42,798 nt of DNA, taken from NCBI GenBank assembly GCA_947177445.1, contig CAMWUL010000023.1:1-42798 (forward strand), read 5' to 3'. Source of the stretch: an uncultured Lachnospiraceae bacterium. GTDB lineage: Bacteria > Bacillota > Clostridia > Lachnospirales > Lachnospiraceae. A model generated the notes under the pieces. That model was not told the origin of the DNA. It did not search any database and saw only the letters and a list, made by a program, of their open reading frames with translations. Shown piece after piece: positions 32,735 through 40,733 of the stretch (position 1 is its first letter; every line of letters starts with the position of its first letter). A program made the position numbers and the translations under genes.

Positions 32735-33460
32735 ATGGAAAAAATTGGAAGCTATGAGATTTATCAGAGCAGCTGTGCCGGTCAGGGAAGGACGGCCTCT
32801 GCTCAAAAAAAGGAGGAGTCTTTGAGCGTCAGGGCTCGGAAGGCATCAGAGACGGCAAAGCAGGAGAAGGTGAATCTGAGCGACAAGGCAAAAAACCTTC
32901 TGAAGGAGCTGCAGAAGAAATATGGAAATATGGATTTCTTTGTGGCCGATTATGAGACGGATGAAGAGGCTGCCTCCTATCTGTCCAGAGGAACGGGAGA
33001 ATACAGTCTGCTGATAACCCCGGATGAGCTGGAAAAAATGGCTTCAGACAAAAGTGTCAGGGATGAGAACCTGAATACGCTGGATGAAGCAGTAAACCGG
33101 CTGGAGGATATGAAACAGCAGCTGGGCGGCAAGGGTCAGGAGGTTTCCCGGATCGGCATTGCCATAAAGGATAACGGAGAGGTTTCTTATTTTGCCGAGC
33201 TGGAAAAGGTCAGTGAAAAGCAGAGAGAGCGCATAGAAAAGCAGCGGCAGAACCGCAGGGAGGACTCATCCCGGACGGAGAATGAGATGCGCAGACCGGC
33301 AGAAAAGAGCCCGTCTTATATGGAAGAGCGGGGAAAGCGGACTCTGGTCTACGGGGATTCTGTGGAGGAACTGGCGGAAAAGATCCGGAGAGTGGATTGG
33401 AATACTATAAAGGAAGAGTGTCTTGCGCCGCAGGGAAGTCATTTTGATCTTACAACATAA
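32735..33460 (+). CDS. DUF6033 family protein
   Basis: A 241-residue soluble protein, highly charged and mostly helical, with low-complexity Lys/Glu/Arg stretches. The segment VNLSDKAKNLLKELQKKYGN followed by MDFFVADYETDEEAASYLSRGTGEYSLLITPDELEKMA is the pattern I associate with DUF6033, a Lachnospiraceae family of unknown function. The C-terminal third (EKQRERIEKQRQNRRED) is a likely coiled coil. ATG 32735 has GGAGG 9 nt upstream. Confidence 0.75.
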   Translation: MEKIGSYEIYQSSCAGQGRTASAQKKEESLSVRARKASETAKQEKVNLSDKAKNLLKELQKKYGNMDFFVADYETDEEAASYLSRGTGEYSLLITPDELEKMASDKSVRDENLNTLDEAVNRLEDMKQQLGGKGQEVSRIGIAIKDNGEVSYFAELEKVSEKQRERIEKQRQNRREDSSRTENEMRRPAEKSPSYMEERGKRTLVYGDSVEELAEKIRRVDWNTIKEECLAPQGSHFDLTT

Positions 33461-33465
33461 AGCGG

Positions 33466-33500
33466 ACCCGGTGGCGGCATGAGAGCCGTCATCGGGTTTT
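33466..33500 (+). terminator. Terminator after the DUF6033 gene
   Basis: ACCCGGTGGCGGC and GCCGTCATCGGGT pair with few mismatches around a 6-nt loop and end in TTTT, 6 bp beyond the stop codon. Confidence 0.65.
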
Positions 33501-33531
33501 GACATTTATATTATGGAGGAGAATTGAAATT

Positions 33532-34161
33532 ATGAAAAAGTTTTTTTGTCTGCTTTTAGTGATTATGGCAATGGCAGCTTTTGTGGGCTGTGGGAAGAAG
33601 AACGAGGATGCTTCGGGCAAAGAGGGCTCCGAAAGCGGAACCGGCCTGGAGACCGGCGCGGCGGGAAAGCATCATGTGGAGATCACGGTGAAGGACTTCG
33701 GTACGATTTCTGTGGAGTTGGACGGCGATGCGGCGCCGGTGACGGTGGCAAATTTTCTGAAGCTTGCCGGAGACGGGTTTTATGACGGGCTGACCTTTCA
33801 CCGAATTGTCAGCGGATTTATGATTCAGGGAGGAGATCCCACAGGAACAGGGCGGGGAGGCTCCGACGAGGCTATACTGGGAGAGTTTTCACAAAATGGT
33901 GTGGAGAACAACCTGTCCCACACCCGGGGAGCTGTTTCCATGGCGCGGACTACGGAGTTTAACAGTGCCAGCTCCCAGTTCTTCATCGTTCATGAGGACA
34001 GCACAGGACTGGACGGCCAGTATGCCTGCTTCGGCTATGTGACGGAGGGGATGGATGTGGTAGATGCCATCTGTGAGGCCGGCTATGAGACGGATAATAT
34101 AGGGATGCTGATGAACAAGGAGGATCACCCTGTGATAGAGAGTATTAAGGTCATTGATTAG
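33532..34161 (+). CDS. Cyclophilin-type peptidyl-prolyl isomerase lipoprotein
   Basis: A 209-residue exported foldase. The lipobox is AFVGC (Cys20), followed by a Gly/Ser/Glu linker to about residue 45. The cyclophilin domain shows the active-site stretch FHRIVSGFMIQGGDPTGTG (catalytic Arg in FHR), then GAVSMART and SSQFFIVHED. It is a short, single-domain bacterial cyclophilin attached to the outer face of the membrane, where it would help exported proteins fold. The start is clear, with GGAGGAG about 10 nt upstream. Confidence 0.95.
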   Translation: MKKFFCLLLVIMAMAAFVGCGKKNEDASGKEGSESGTGLETGAAGKHHVEITVKDFGTISVELDGDAAPVTVANFLKLAGDGFYDGLTFHRIVSGFMIQGGDPTGTGRGGSDEAILGEFSQNGVENNLSHTRGAVSMARTTEFNSASSQFFIVHEDSTGLDGQYACFGYVTEGMDVVDAICEAGYETDNIGMLMNKEDHPVIESIKVID

Positions 34162-34256
34162 GGGCGTCCGGATCGCCGCGAGGAACATATTGCACAATCA
34201 TACCCCCTGACAGAATGGACAATTTTAACAAAAATTCGGCTTTGTTATTTAATTTG

Positions 34257-34286
34257 CTGACATTTTCGGGTTTAATCTGTTAAAAT
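34257..34286 (+). promoter_or_regulatory. Probable promoter of the CarD-like gene
   Basis: CTGACA (34257-34262), an 18-nt spacer and TAAAAT (34281-34286), about 85 bp before the GTG start. Confidence 0.45.
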
Positions 34287-34370
34287 AAGGATATAACTTA
34301 ACTGTTCGGTAAATTTGTTGTGAAGGTGCGGGCAGTGTTTATGGACATTCTGGCGGAAAAGGAGGTTTTT

Positions 34371-34892
34371 GTGTATAAGATAGGCGAATATGTGATCTGT
34401 GGAAACAAGGGAGTATGTGAGGTGGAGAGCATTACCACGCTGGATATTTCGGGTGTGGATAAGGGGCGGGAATACTACATTTTGAAACCCAGGTATATGG
34501 CGGGCAGTACGGTATATGTGCCTGTGGATTCCTCCAGGGAGTCCATGCGGCCTGTTCTGAACCGGGATGAAGCCGAAAAACTGATCGACTCGATCCCTCA
34601 GATTCCGATGTTGACGATCATCAACGAGAAATTGACGGAACAGGCCTATCGGGACAGTATGAAAACCAATAAATGTGAAGAGTGGGTCAGAGTAATCAAG
34701 ACCATATACCTGAGAAAGCAGAAGCGCCTGCAGTCGGGCCGGAAGGTAACGGCGGTGGATGCCAAGTACGGCCATCTGGCGGAGGAGAATCTGTATGGTG
34801 AGCTTGCTGTGGCGCTGGGGATAGGCCGGAATGAGGTTGAGGGTTATATCACCAGGAGTCTGGATGAAAGAAGGGCGACAGGCATTCGGTAA
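34371..34892 (+). CDS. CarD-family transcriptional regulator
   Basis: A 173-residue protein. The N-terminal CarD/TRCF RNA-polymerase-interaction domain (YKIGEYVICGNKGVCEVESI) contacts the beta subunit and stabilises open complexes in known members. The C-terminal helical part carries LRKQKRLQSGRKVTAVDAKY, matching the CarD DNA-binding half. I chose GTG 34371 because AAGGAGG lies 5 nt upstream; the longer frame from 34320 adds residues foreign to the family. It has its own promoter and precedes the thrS leader. Confidence 0.87.
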   Translation: MYKIGEYVICGNKGVCEVESITTLDISGVDKGREYYILKPRYMAGSTVYVPVDSSRESMRPVLNRDEAEKLIDSIPQIPMLTIINEKLTEQAYRDSMKTNKCEEWVRVIKTIYLRKQKRLQSGRKVTAVDAKYGHLAEENLYGELAVALGIGRNEVEGYITRSLDERRATGIR

Positions 34893-34902
34893 AAAAAGGC
34901 TC

Positions 34903-34931
34903 TTTACTTTTTGGGTAAAAGGTATTATGAT
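34903..34931 (+). promoter_or_regulatory. Promoter of the thrS leader transcript
   Basis: TTTACT (34903-34908), a 17-nt spacer and TATGAT (34926-34931). The transcript would carry a ~470-nt leader containing a hairpin and a T-box. Confidence 0.5.
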
Positions 34932-34997
34932 AGAGAATCATCAGGAATGGTTTCGGAGCCGGACCTGATTTCCCAGGCAATAGAAAAGAAAAATTGA

Positions 34998-35051
34998 CCG
35001 CCGTTCAGCCCTGCAGGCGAAAAAGCTGTATTGCAGGCGGCTGAACGGCGG
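34998..35051 (+). other. Long stable hairpin at the 5' end of the thrS leader
   Basis: CCGCCGTTCAGCC (34998-35010) pairs perfectly with GGCTGAACGGCGG (35039-35051), with an inner CTGCA/TGCAG pairing. No T run follows, so it is not a standard terminator. It lies just upstream of the T-box stem I. Confidence 0.65.
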
Positions 35052-35054
35052 AGT

Positions 35055-35337
35055 AAAACGTTGAAGAGAACAGTAGGATGCCGGAGGTCCCAGAGAGATC
35101 CGCCCGGTATACAGTGCCGGCGCTGAAAGCGGGTTGGCAAAAAAGGCATCTGAAGACCATCTCGGAGTGGCTTTAATACAGCCCGGAGGCTCCCGTTACG
35201 AGCAAACGAAGCGGCAGACCAGAAGGAAGCGGCATACAGAATCTCTTTTAGTGGGTTTTCGGCCAGTCCCGATCTGCAACGAGGGTGGAACCGCGCTTAA
35301 TGCGTCCCTTGCAATTTCGATTGCAGGGGATTTTTTT
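35055..35337 (+). promoter_or_regulatory. T-box riboswitch for threonine (thrS leader)
   Basis: The canonical T-box AGGGTGGAACCGCG lies at 35282-35295 and pairs with the 3' end of uncharged tRNA. Upstream is a stem I region with AGTA and AGAGAG elements (about 35065-35100) and a specifier loop GAAGACCATCTC. The codon there, ACC at 35156-35158, is a threonine codon and matches the downstream synthetase. A terminator follows: TGCAAT/ATTGCA with flanking CCC/GGG and seven T (35306-35337), competing with the antiterminator. Uncharged tRNA-Thr should switch thrS on. Confidence 0.93.
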
Positions 35338-35402
35338 GCGCTTTTAATGTAAACGGATATGTCCCGCCGGGGACATTACCACTCGGGAAAGGAAGGAATG
35401 AG

Positions 35403-37361
35403 ATGAAAATCACTTTAAAAGACGGATCCGTGAAGGAATACGGAGAAAGCAGGAGCGTGTATGAAATTGCTCTTGACATCAGCGAGGGGCTGGCACGGGC
35501 GGCCTGCTGCGCCAGGGTGAACGGTCAGGCGGCAGACTTGAGAACCGTGATCAGTCAGGACTGTGAGCTGGAGATCTGTACCGCAAATGATCAGGAAGGG
35601 CTGGCGGCCATCCGGCACACTGCTTCCCATGTGCTGGCGGAAGCGGTCAAGAAGCTGTTTCCCGAGGCAAAGTTGGCTATCGGTCCCAGCATCGATACGG
35701 GATTTTATTATGACTTTGACCACGCGCCGTTTTCCAGGGAGGACTTGGATGCTCTGGAGGCGGAGATGAAAAGGATTATTAAAAACGGCGCGAAGCTGGA
35801 GCGTTTTACGCTTCCCAGAGATGAGGCCATCCGCTTTATGGAAGAAAGACAGGAGCCCTTTAAGGTTGAGCTGATTAAGGATCTGCCGGAGGAGGCAGAA
35901 ATTTCTTTTTACAGTCAGGGAGATTTTACCGATCTGTGCGCCGGTCCTCATCTCATGAGTACCAAGGGAATTAAGGCCTTTAAGCTGATATCGTCGTCCA
36001 TGGCCTATTGGAGAGGTGACTCTGAAAAAGCCAGACTGCAGCGGATTTACGGTACGGCCTACAATAAAAAGGAGGATCTGGCGGAGCATCTGGAGCGGAT
36101 GGAGGATGCAAAGAGAAGGGATCATAACAGACTGGGCCGGGAGATGGAGCTGTTTACCACAGTGGATGTCATCGGACAGGGACTGCCTCTTTTTACCCCC
36201 AAAGGAACGAAAATGATCATGAAGCTTCAGCGCTGGATAGAGGATCTGGAGGACAAGGAGTGGGGATATGTGCGCACCAGAACGCCCATGATGGCCAAGA
36301 GCGATTTGTATAAAATCTCCGGACATTGGGATCATTATAAGGATGGCATGTTTGTGCTGGGTGATGAGGAGAAGGATAAAGAGGTGTTTGCCCTGCGTCC
36401 CATGACCTGCCCGTTCCAGTATTATGTGTACAAAAATACACAGAAATCTTATCGCGATCTGCCCTACCGGATGAGCGAGACCTCCACAATTTTCCGCAGC
36501 GAGGATTCCGGAGAAATGCATGGTCTGACCAGGGTGAGGCAGTTTACCATTACGGAAGGTCATCTGGTAATCCGGCCTGATCAGGCGGAGGAGGAGCTGA
36601 AGAGCTGTCTGGATCTGGCTTACCATGTGCTCAGTGTTCTGGGCCTGCAGGATGAGGTCACGTACCGGCTGTCCAAGTGGGATCCCAGTAACAAGGCGAA
36701 GTATCTGGGGGATGAGGGGTATTGGAACAGCACCCAGGATGCGCTCCGCGCCGTTTTGGAGGAAAAGGGTGTAAAGTATGAGGAGGCAGACGGGGAAGCA
36801 GCTTTTTATGGGCCCAAGATTGACATTCAGGCCAAAAACGTGTACGGCAAGGAAGACACTATGATCACTATCCAGCTGGATTGTGCCATTGCCGAGAATT
36901 TTGATATGTATTACGTGGATCAGAACGGAGACAAGGTGCGCCCTTATATTATTCACCGGACTTCCATGGGCTGTTACGAGCGCACACTGGCCTGGCTGAT
37001 TGAAAAGTATGCGGGCAAATTCCCCACCTGGCTCTGTCCGGAGCAGGTGCGCGTGCTGCCCATCTCGGAAAAGTACGAAGACTATGCAAAGAAGGTGTTA
37101 AAGGAGCTTCGCGCCAGGGATATCGACGCCGAGGTGGATAATCGTTCCGAAAAAATCGGCTTTAAGATCCGCGAGGCCAGGCTGGCCAGGATTCCTTATA
37201 TGCTGGTAGTGGGACAGCAGGAGGAAGAAGAGGGATTGGTGTCGGTGAGAAGCCGTTTCGCAGGGGACGAAGGGCAGAAGCCTCTAAATGAATTTTTGGA
37301 GCAGATCTGCCAGGAGATCCGGACCAAAGAGATCCGAAAAGAGGAGAATATTCTTCCGTGA
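35403..37361 (+). CDS. thrS: Threonyl-tRNA synthetase
   Basis: A 652-residue cytoplasmic class II synthetase that charges tRNA-Thr. Domains in order: TGS (about 1-62), editing/SAD domain with HTASHVLAEAVKKLF, catalytic core with the zinc Cys in RPMTCPFQYYVY, motif 2 in GLTRVRQFTITEGHLV, motif 3 in IIHRTSMGCYERTLAWLIE, and the anticodon-binding domain from about 540. The EGHL version of motif 2 differs from the DDAH of many ThrS but keeps the metal His. Start ATG 35403 has GGAAGGAA upstream. Controlled by the T-box leader. Confidence 0.97.
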   Translation: MKITLKDGSVKEYGESRSVYEIALDISEGLARAACCARVNGQAADLRTVISQDCELEICTANDQEGLAAIRHTASHVLAEAVKKLFPEAKLAIGPSIDTGFYYDFDHAPFSREDLDALEAEMKRIIKNGAKLERFTLPRDEAIRFMEERQEPFKVELIKDLPEEAEISFYSQGDFTDLCAGPHLMSTKGIKAFKLISSSMAYWRGDSEKARLQRIYGTAYNKKEDLAEHLERMEDAKRRDHNRLGREMELFTTVDVIGQGLPLFTPKGTKMIMKLQRWIEDLEDKEWGYVRTRTPMMAKSDLYKISGHWDHYKDGMFVLGDEEKDKEVFALRPMTCPFQYYVYKNTQKSYRDLPYRMSETSTIFRSEDSGEMHGLTRVRQFTITEGHLVIRPDQAEEELKSCLDLAYHVLSVLGLQDEVTYRLSKWDPSNKAKYLGDEGYWNSTQDALRAVLEEKGVKYEEADGEAAFYGPKIDIQAKNVYGKEDTMITIQLDCAIAENFDMYYVDQNGDKVRPYIIHRTSMGCYERTLAWLIEKYAGKFPTWLCPEQVRVLPISEKYEDYAKKVLKELRARDIDAEVDNRSEKIGFKIREARLARIPYMLVVGQQEEEEGLVSVRSRFAGDEGQKPLNEFLEQICQEIRTKEIRKEENILP

Positions 37362-37500
37362 ATGAGGCATACTGATTCTGACAAGAGTACAGCCGCTCGC
37401 CGGTTTTCCGAAAGGCGGTACGAATTTTTGTCCGGATCTGCCGCTTCCGGCGCTGCTTGCTGTGGATCTGAACAGAAAGCGGCGCAGAAGGAGGCAAGAT

Positions 37501-37821
37501 ATGGCGGATTTGAAATGTGCGGCAGAAAATTGTACCTATAATGAGCAGTGTATGTGCTGCAAGGGTGACATTATGGTGGGAGGAAAGCATGCATGTAACT
37601 GTGATGATACCTGCTGTGACAGCTTTATTTGCAGGCGGGAGGGCCAGGATTCCTTTAAGAGCTCTGTAATTCATCCCAACAAGACCATCAGCATTGACTG
37701 TGAAGCGACAAAGTGTATTTATAATACCAATTATAAATGCCATGCGGAGCATGTGGATATAAAGGGCTGCAGTGCATGCGACTGCAAGGAGACGGCCTGT
37801 GCCACATTCCGTGAAAAATAG
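37501..37821 (+). CDS. Protein with two DUF1540 domains
   Basis: A 106-residue Cys-rich cytoplasmic protein with two tandem DUF1540 units. Unit 1 is about residues 4-43 (LKCAAENCTYNEQCMCCKGD to CDDTCCDSF) and unit 2 about 60-103 (IDCEATKCIYNTNYKCHAEH to CKETACATF). Each has the C-x4-C-xYN-x5-C...C-x3-C spacing that suggests metal binding. The function is unknown; such genes are common in spore-forming Clostridia. ATG 37501 has GGAGG 7 nt upstream. Confidence 0.85.
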   Translation: MADLKCAAENCTYNEQCMCCKGDIMVGGKHACNCDDTCCDSFICRREGQDSFKSSVIHPNKTISIDCEATKCIYNTNYKCHAEHVDIKGCSACDCKETACATFREK

Positions 37822-37852
37822 AAGGATATTTGGAGTATGCGCTGAGCATCAG

Positions 37853-37883
37853 GTTACTATTTGCGGCAGCCGTGAATAGTAAC
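37853..37883. repeat. Short palindromic copy of the GTTACTTTTCAC repeat family
   Basis: GTTACTAT at the left pairs with ATAGTAAC at the right, and the centre GCGGCAGCCGTGAA resembles the core of the 33-bp repeat. It lies 31 bp past the DUF1540 stop codon. Confidence 0.55.
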
Positions 37884-37909
37884 GACGAAGCCGGCAGCTT
37901 ATGTTCCCG

Positions 37910-37943
37910 CAGCCCTGGGTGCAATATACACCAGGGCTGTTTT
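37910..37943 (+). terminator. Terminator after the DUF1540 gene
   Basis: CAGCCCTGGGTG and CACCAGGGCTG pair with one bulged G around a 7-nt loop, followed by TTTT. Confidence 0.75.
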
Positions 37944-38014
37944 GGGGTGCTCACCTTCAATTTTTATCTATTTTTTGACAAAACTTAAGATTTTTTTAAT
38001 GTGGACGAAACCCC

Positions 38015-38042
38015 TTGATTTTTTCCGGAGGACAGGTACAAT
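38015..38042 (+). promoter_or_regulatory. Possible promoter of the LysM gene
   Basis: TTGATT (38015-38020), a 16-nt spacer and TACAAT (38037-38042), 47 bp before the start codon. Confidence 0.4.
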
Positions 38043-38089
38043 AACAATAGGTATAGCATACATATAGTGAATCCGAGGAGGTACAAATA

Positions 38090-38740
38090 ATGAAGAAGAA
38101 AACAATATCTGCACTGGTGCTTGCAGCGGCGCTGGTGCTTGCGCCCCTGTCAGGGGAACTGGCGATGATAGCTACGGCCACGGGAAATAATACGGTTACG
38201 GGAAATAATACGACCAAGCCCGCCACTACGCCGCCCCCTGCGACAACCACCACTACACCACCCCCCACGACAACCACCACTACGAACAGGCCTGTCTCTA
38301 CGGTTACGGGAAATAATACCGTGACAAACCAAAATACGGGAACTGCCACAAACACTGGTACCACCACAAATTCCGGGACTGCCACCGGCACCACAGCCAG
38401 CACTTATACTGTGGTAAAGGGTGATACGCTTTACGGCATTGCCCGCAAGTGCGGAATGACCCTCCAGGAGCTGCTGGCGGCTAATCCCCAGATCACAAAC
38501 CGTGACAAAATCAGTGTGGGACAAGTTCTTAACTGCAAGGCCGGAACCATTGTGAGCAATGGGACGGCTACGGAAAATCAGACGGTCACCACGAAAAACA
38601 CTTATACAGTGGTAAAGGGTGATACGCTATATGGTATTGCCAAGAAGTGCAAGATGACTATAAAGGAACTGCTGGCAGCCAATCCTCAGATCAAAAACCG
38701 TGACAAGATCAAGGTAGGCCAGGTAATAAATGTCAAATAA
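38090..38740 (+). CDS. Secreted LysM peptidoglycan-binding protein
   Basis: A 216-residue exported protein. A signal peptide (about residues 1-30) precedes a Thr/Pro/Asn-rich low-complexity stretch (about 31-102) with three VTGNNT-type repeats and TTTPPP-like runs. Two LysM domains follow (about 105-150 and 171-216), each starting TYTVVKGDTLYGIA and ending DKIxVGQVxNxK, nearly identical to each other. LysM binds N-acetylglucosamine of peptidoglycan, so the protein probably coats the wall; no catalytic domain is attached. GGAGG lies 9 nt upstream of the ATG. Confidence 0.92.
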   Translation: MKKKTISALVLAAALVLAPLSGELAMIATATGNNTVTGNNTTKPATTPPPATTTTTPPPTTTTTTNRPVSTVTGNNTVTNQNTGTATNTGTTTNSGTATGTTASTYTVVKGDTLYGIARKCGMTLQELLAANPQITNRDKISVGQVLNCKAGTIVSNGTATENQTVTTKNTYTVVKGDTLYGIAKKCKMTIKELLAANPQIKNRDKIKVGQVINVK

Positions 38741-38810
38741 GGGTCATTGTTCGACTGAAGTCTGTATAGTTACAAGTAAAGTGTGAGCTGCGTTTAACAG
38801 ACATGGAAAG

Positions 38811-38847
38811 ATCGTCCTTGCAGGTTATCTGTGAGGACGATTTTCTT
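38811..38847 (+). terminator. Terminator after the LysM gene
   Basis: ATCGTCCT (38811-38818) pairs with AGGACGAT (38834-38841), followed by TTTCTTT. Confidence 0.6.
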
Positions 38848-38879
38848 TGAGCCTTTTTGCGGCAATGGGAGGATTTTTG

Positions 38880-40514
38880 ATGGAAAAGAAAGCAAGAGAG
38901 TATATGGAAGCTCTGGCGAACGGATATATTATTCTGATCCTGGGCGTACTTCCGCTGTATATGAAGGATGGATTTAACATGATCGGCGATGCCAAATATC
39001 TGCTTTTCATCAGGTCTGCATTGCTGCTTTTCTGCCTTTCGGCAGCAGGAGCCGCAGTATTGCTGGCAGTGACACGAAAAAAGAAATGCGGAGCCATGAG
39101 GGGGACGGGGCAGGGCATAGCTGTGAGATGGCCGAAGGCTGACAGGAGTCTGCAGTGGTCTTTGACGGACAGCTTTGTACTGCTGTATGGAATCAGCACG
39201 GTGATTTCCTATTGCTTCAGCGAATTTCGGCAGGAAGCATTTTGGGGGTATGTGGACTGGCATATGGGGCTGATGACACAGCTTTTGCTGGTATGGAGTT
39301 ATTTTTTTATTTCCCGATTTTACAAAAGGGAGAAATTTGCCTGGAAGGTGGCCGGAGCAGCAGCTTTTCTGGTTTTTCTGCTGGGGGTGTTGAACCGCTA
39401 CAGCTGTGATGTGATCGGAACCTACCGGGAGATCGATTATTGGGACTGGAACAGGAGGCATCTGCTTTCAACCATCGGGAATATTAATTGGTACTGCAGT
39501 TATGCATGTCTGATGTGTCCGCTGCTGCTGTATCTTTTCTGGAGCCGGAGCGGAGGTCCCCGGATGCTGGGCGGCGTGGGAAGCTTTATCGGCTTTGCCG
39601 CGATTTTTACGCAGGGAAGTTCCAGCGGCTTCCTGGGGCTGGGAGCGTCCATGGCGGTACTGCTTTGGGCATCCTTGAAGGACCAGGAAAAGCTGAAACG
39701 TTTTTTCCAGCTCTTTTTTATGATGTCTCTGATGCCGCCGCTGCTGGCCCGGACCTCAGAGCAGTTTCTTCCATACGAATTGAAGATGCCCAAATATGAT
39801 CTGGCCTGTCAGCTCCTTTTTTGGAAGATCTGGTATGTGGCGATGGCGCTGTCCGGCTTTGCCATATTGTTTTTATATGTATGGCAGAAAAGAGGAGGAA
39901 GAGATTTCCTGAAAAGCGGTGCATGGAGAAGGGTATATACAATCGCAGTGGCGGTTATTCTTTTGGCAGGGGCCTCATTTATTCTGCTGTGCCAGCTGTC
40001 AGAGGGCTTCTGGAAGCTGACAGGAAGCCTTCCAGAGCTTCGGATCCAGGGAGAATGGGGAAGCGGAAGAGGGGCCTTGTGGAAGGTGTCTGTGCAGTGC
40101 TTTTTGCAAAGCGGATGGAAGCAGAGGCTTTTGGGAGCCGGACCGGACTGCTTTGCGGGTATTATATACAAAATGTTCGACATGAACCAGGAGATCTTTA
40201 TGGCGGGACAATGGCAGGGAGCCATATTTGCCAACGCTCACAACGAATGGCTGAATATGCTGATCACCGGCGGACTTCTGGGCGCGGCATTGTATGCGGG
40301 AATTTTCATTTGCAGTTTTATGAAATGTCGGAATAGGGCGGAAAAGCATCCCGTGATGATTGCGGGAATGATGATGATTGCAGGATATGCCGCCAACAAT
40401 TTCTTTGGCTTTCAGCAGGCGGTGGCAGCGCCGGTTATGTTTGTAGTTCTGGGAATGCTGTCGGCAATTGTTCGGTTTCCGCCGCTGAAATGTTCTGCAA
40501 AAGGAAGTAAATGA
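38880..40514 (+). CDS. O-antigen ligase/polymerase-like (Wzy_C) membrane protein
   Basis: A 544-residue membrane protein with about twelve hydrophobic helices. The motif NAHNEWLNMLITGGLLGAAL (about residues 453-472) and the preceding large extracytoplasmic loop are typical of the O-antigen ligase/Wzy family (PF04932), which joins lipid-linked glycans to an acceptor. In Gram-positive bacteria, relatives act on teichoic or capsular glycans; the substrate here is unknown and no glycan synthesis genes are nearby. ATG 38880 has GGAGG 7 nt upstream. The last 23 bp lie inside the direct repeat that flanks the IS. Confidence 0.85.
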   Translation: MEKKAREYMEALANGYIILILGVLPLYMKDGFNMIGDAKYLLFIRSALLLFCLSAAGAAVLLAVTRKKKCGAMRGTGQGIAVRWPKADRSLQWSLTDSFVLLYGISTVISYCFSEFRQEAFWGYVDWHMGLMTQLLLVWSYFFISRFYKREKFAWKVAGAAAFLVFLLGVLNRYSCDVIGTYREIDYWDWNRRHLLSTIGNINWYCSYACLMCPLLLYLFWSRSGGPRMLGGVGSFIGFAAIFTQGSSSGFLGLGASMAVLLWASLKDQEKLKRFFQLFFMMSLMPPLLARTSEQFLPYELKMPKYDLACQLLFWKIWYVAMALSGFAILFLYVWQKRGGRDFLKSGAWRRVYTIAVAVILLAGASFILLCQLSEGFWKLTGSLPELRIQGEWGSGRGALWKVSVQCFLQSGWKQRLLGAGPDCFAGIIYKMFDMNQEIFMAGQWQGAIFANAHNEWLNMLITGGLLGAALYAGIFICSFMKCRNRAEKHPVMIAGMMMIAGYAANNFFGFQQAVAAPVMFVVLGMLSAIVRFPPLKCSAKGSK

Positions 40515-40636
40515 AAAGGTTACTTTTCACGGCTTCGCCGTTCAAAGCAACTTGAAAAGTAACCTATTTACAGTTTTTTATAAATATATCTTGCATATTT
40601 TCCTTGAATATGATAACTTGTTTTCAAAGCATAATC
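40492..40636. repeat. Left direct repeat flanking the IS (long target duplication)
   Basis: The first 55 bp (40492-40546) recur without a mismatch at 42744-42798, immediately right of the IS and up to the window end. The left copy continues to the IS end at about 40636, so the full target duplication should be about 145 bp. It includes the end of the Wzy-like gene and the palindromic repeat at 40518. Confidence 0.7.
40518..40564. repeat. Compact copy of the GTTACTTTTCAC repeat
   Basis: GGTTACTTTTCA and TGAAAAGTAACC form outer inverted arms. The first 33 bp are the exact reverse complement of 170-202, including the GGCTTCGCC mini-hairpin. Compared with the 144-bp copy, about 98 internal bp are missing. 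Confidence 0.75.
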
Positions 40637-40662
40637 CCGTTTTAAACACTTGACAAAATAAT

Positions 40663-40704
40663 AAACGGCTGAAATCCTTTGTTTATGGGAATTTCAGCCG
40701 TTTT
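40663..40704. terminator. Hairpin near the left IS end
   Basis: AAACGGCTGAAAT (40663-40675) pairs perfectly with ATTTCAGCCGTTT (40691-40703), with T runs on the plus strand. It lies just beyond the transposase stop and probably ends its transcript or shields the element from outside transcription. Confidence 0.65.
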
Positions 40705-40733
40705 TGCTTCTTCGGGTTTGTTGTATGGAAAAC

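Noticed and set aside
33466..33500. Riboswitch upstream of the cyclophilin gene
   Set aside because: A single hairpin with T run right after the DUF6033 stop codon is simply a terminator; no conserved aptamer motif is visible.
35415..36956. 513-codon minus-strand frame opposite thrS
   Set aside because: Antisense shadow of a well recognised synthetase; no site or domain.
38190..38340. Short tandem repeats in the LysM gene considered as a CRISPR-like or regulatory array
   Set aside because: The repeats (CGGTTACGGGAAATAATAC-like) are in frame and encode the VTGNNT linker; spacing is irregular and there are no spacers.
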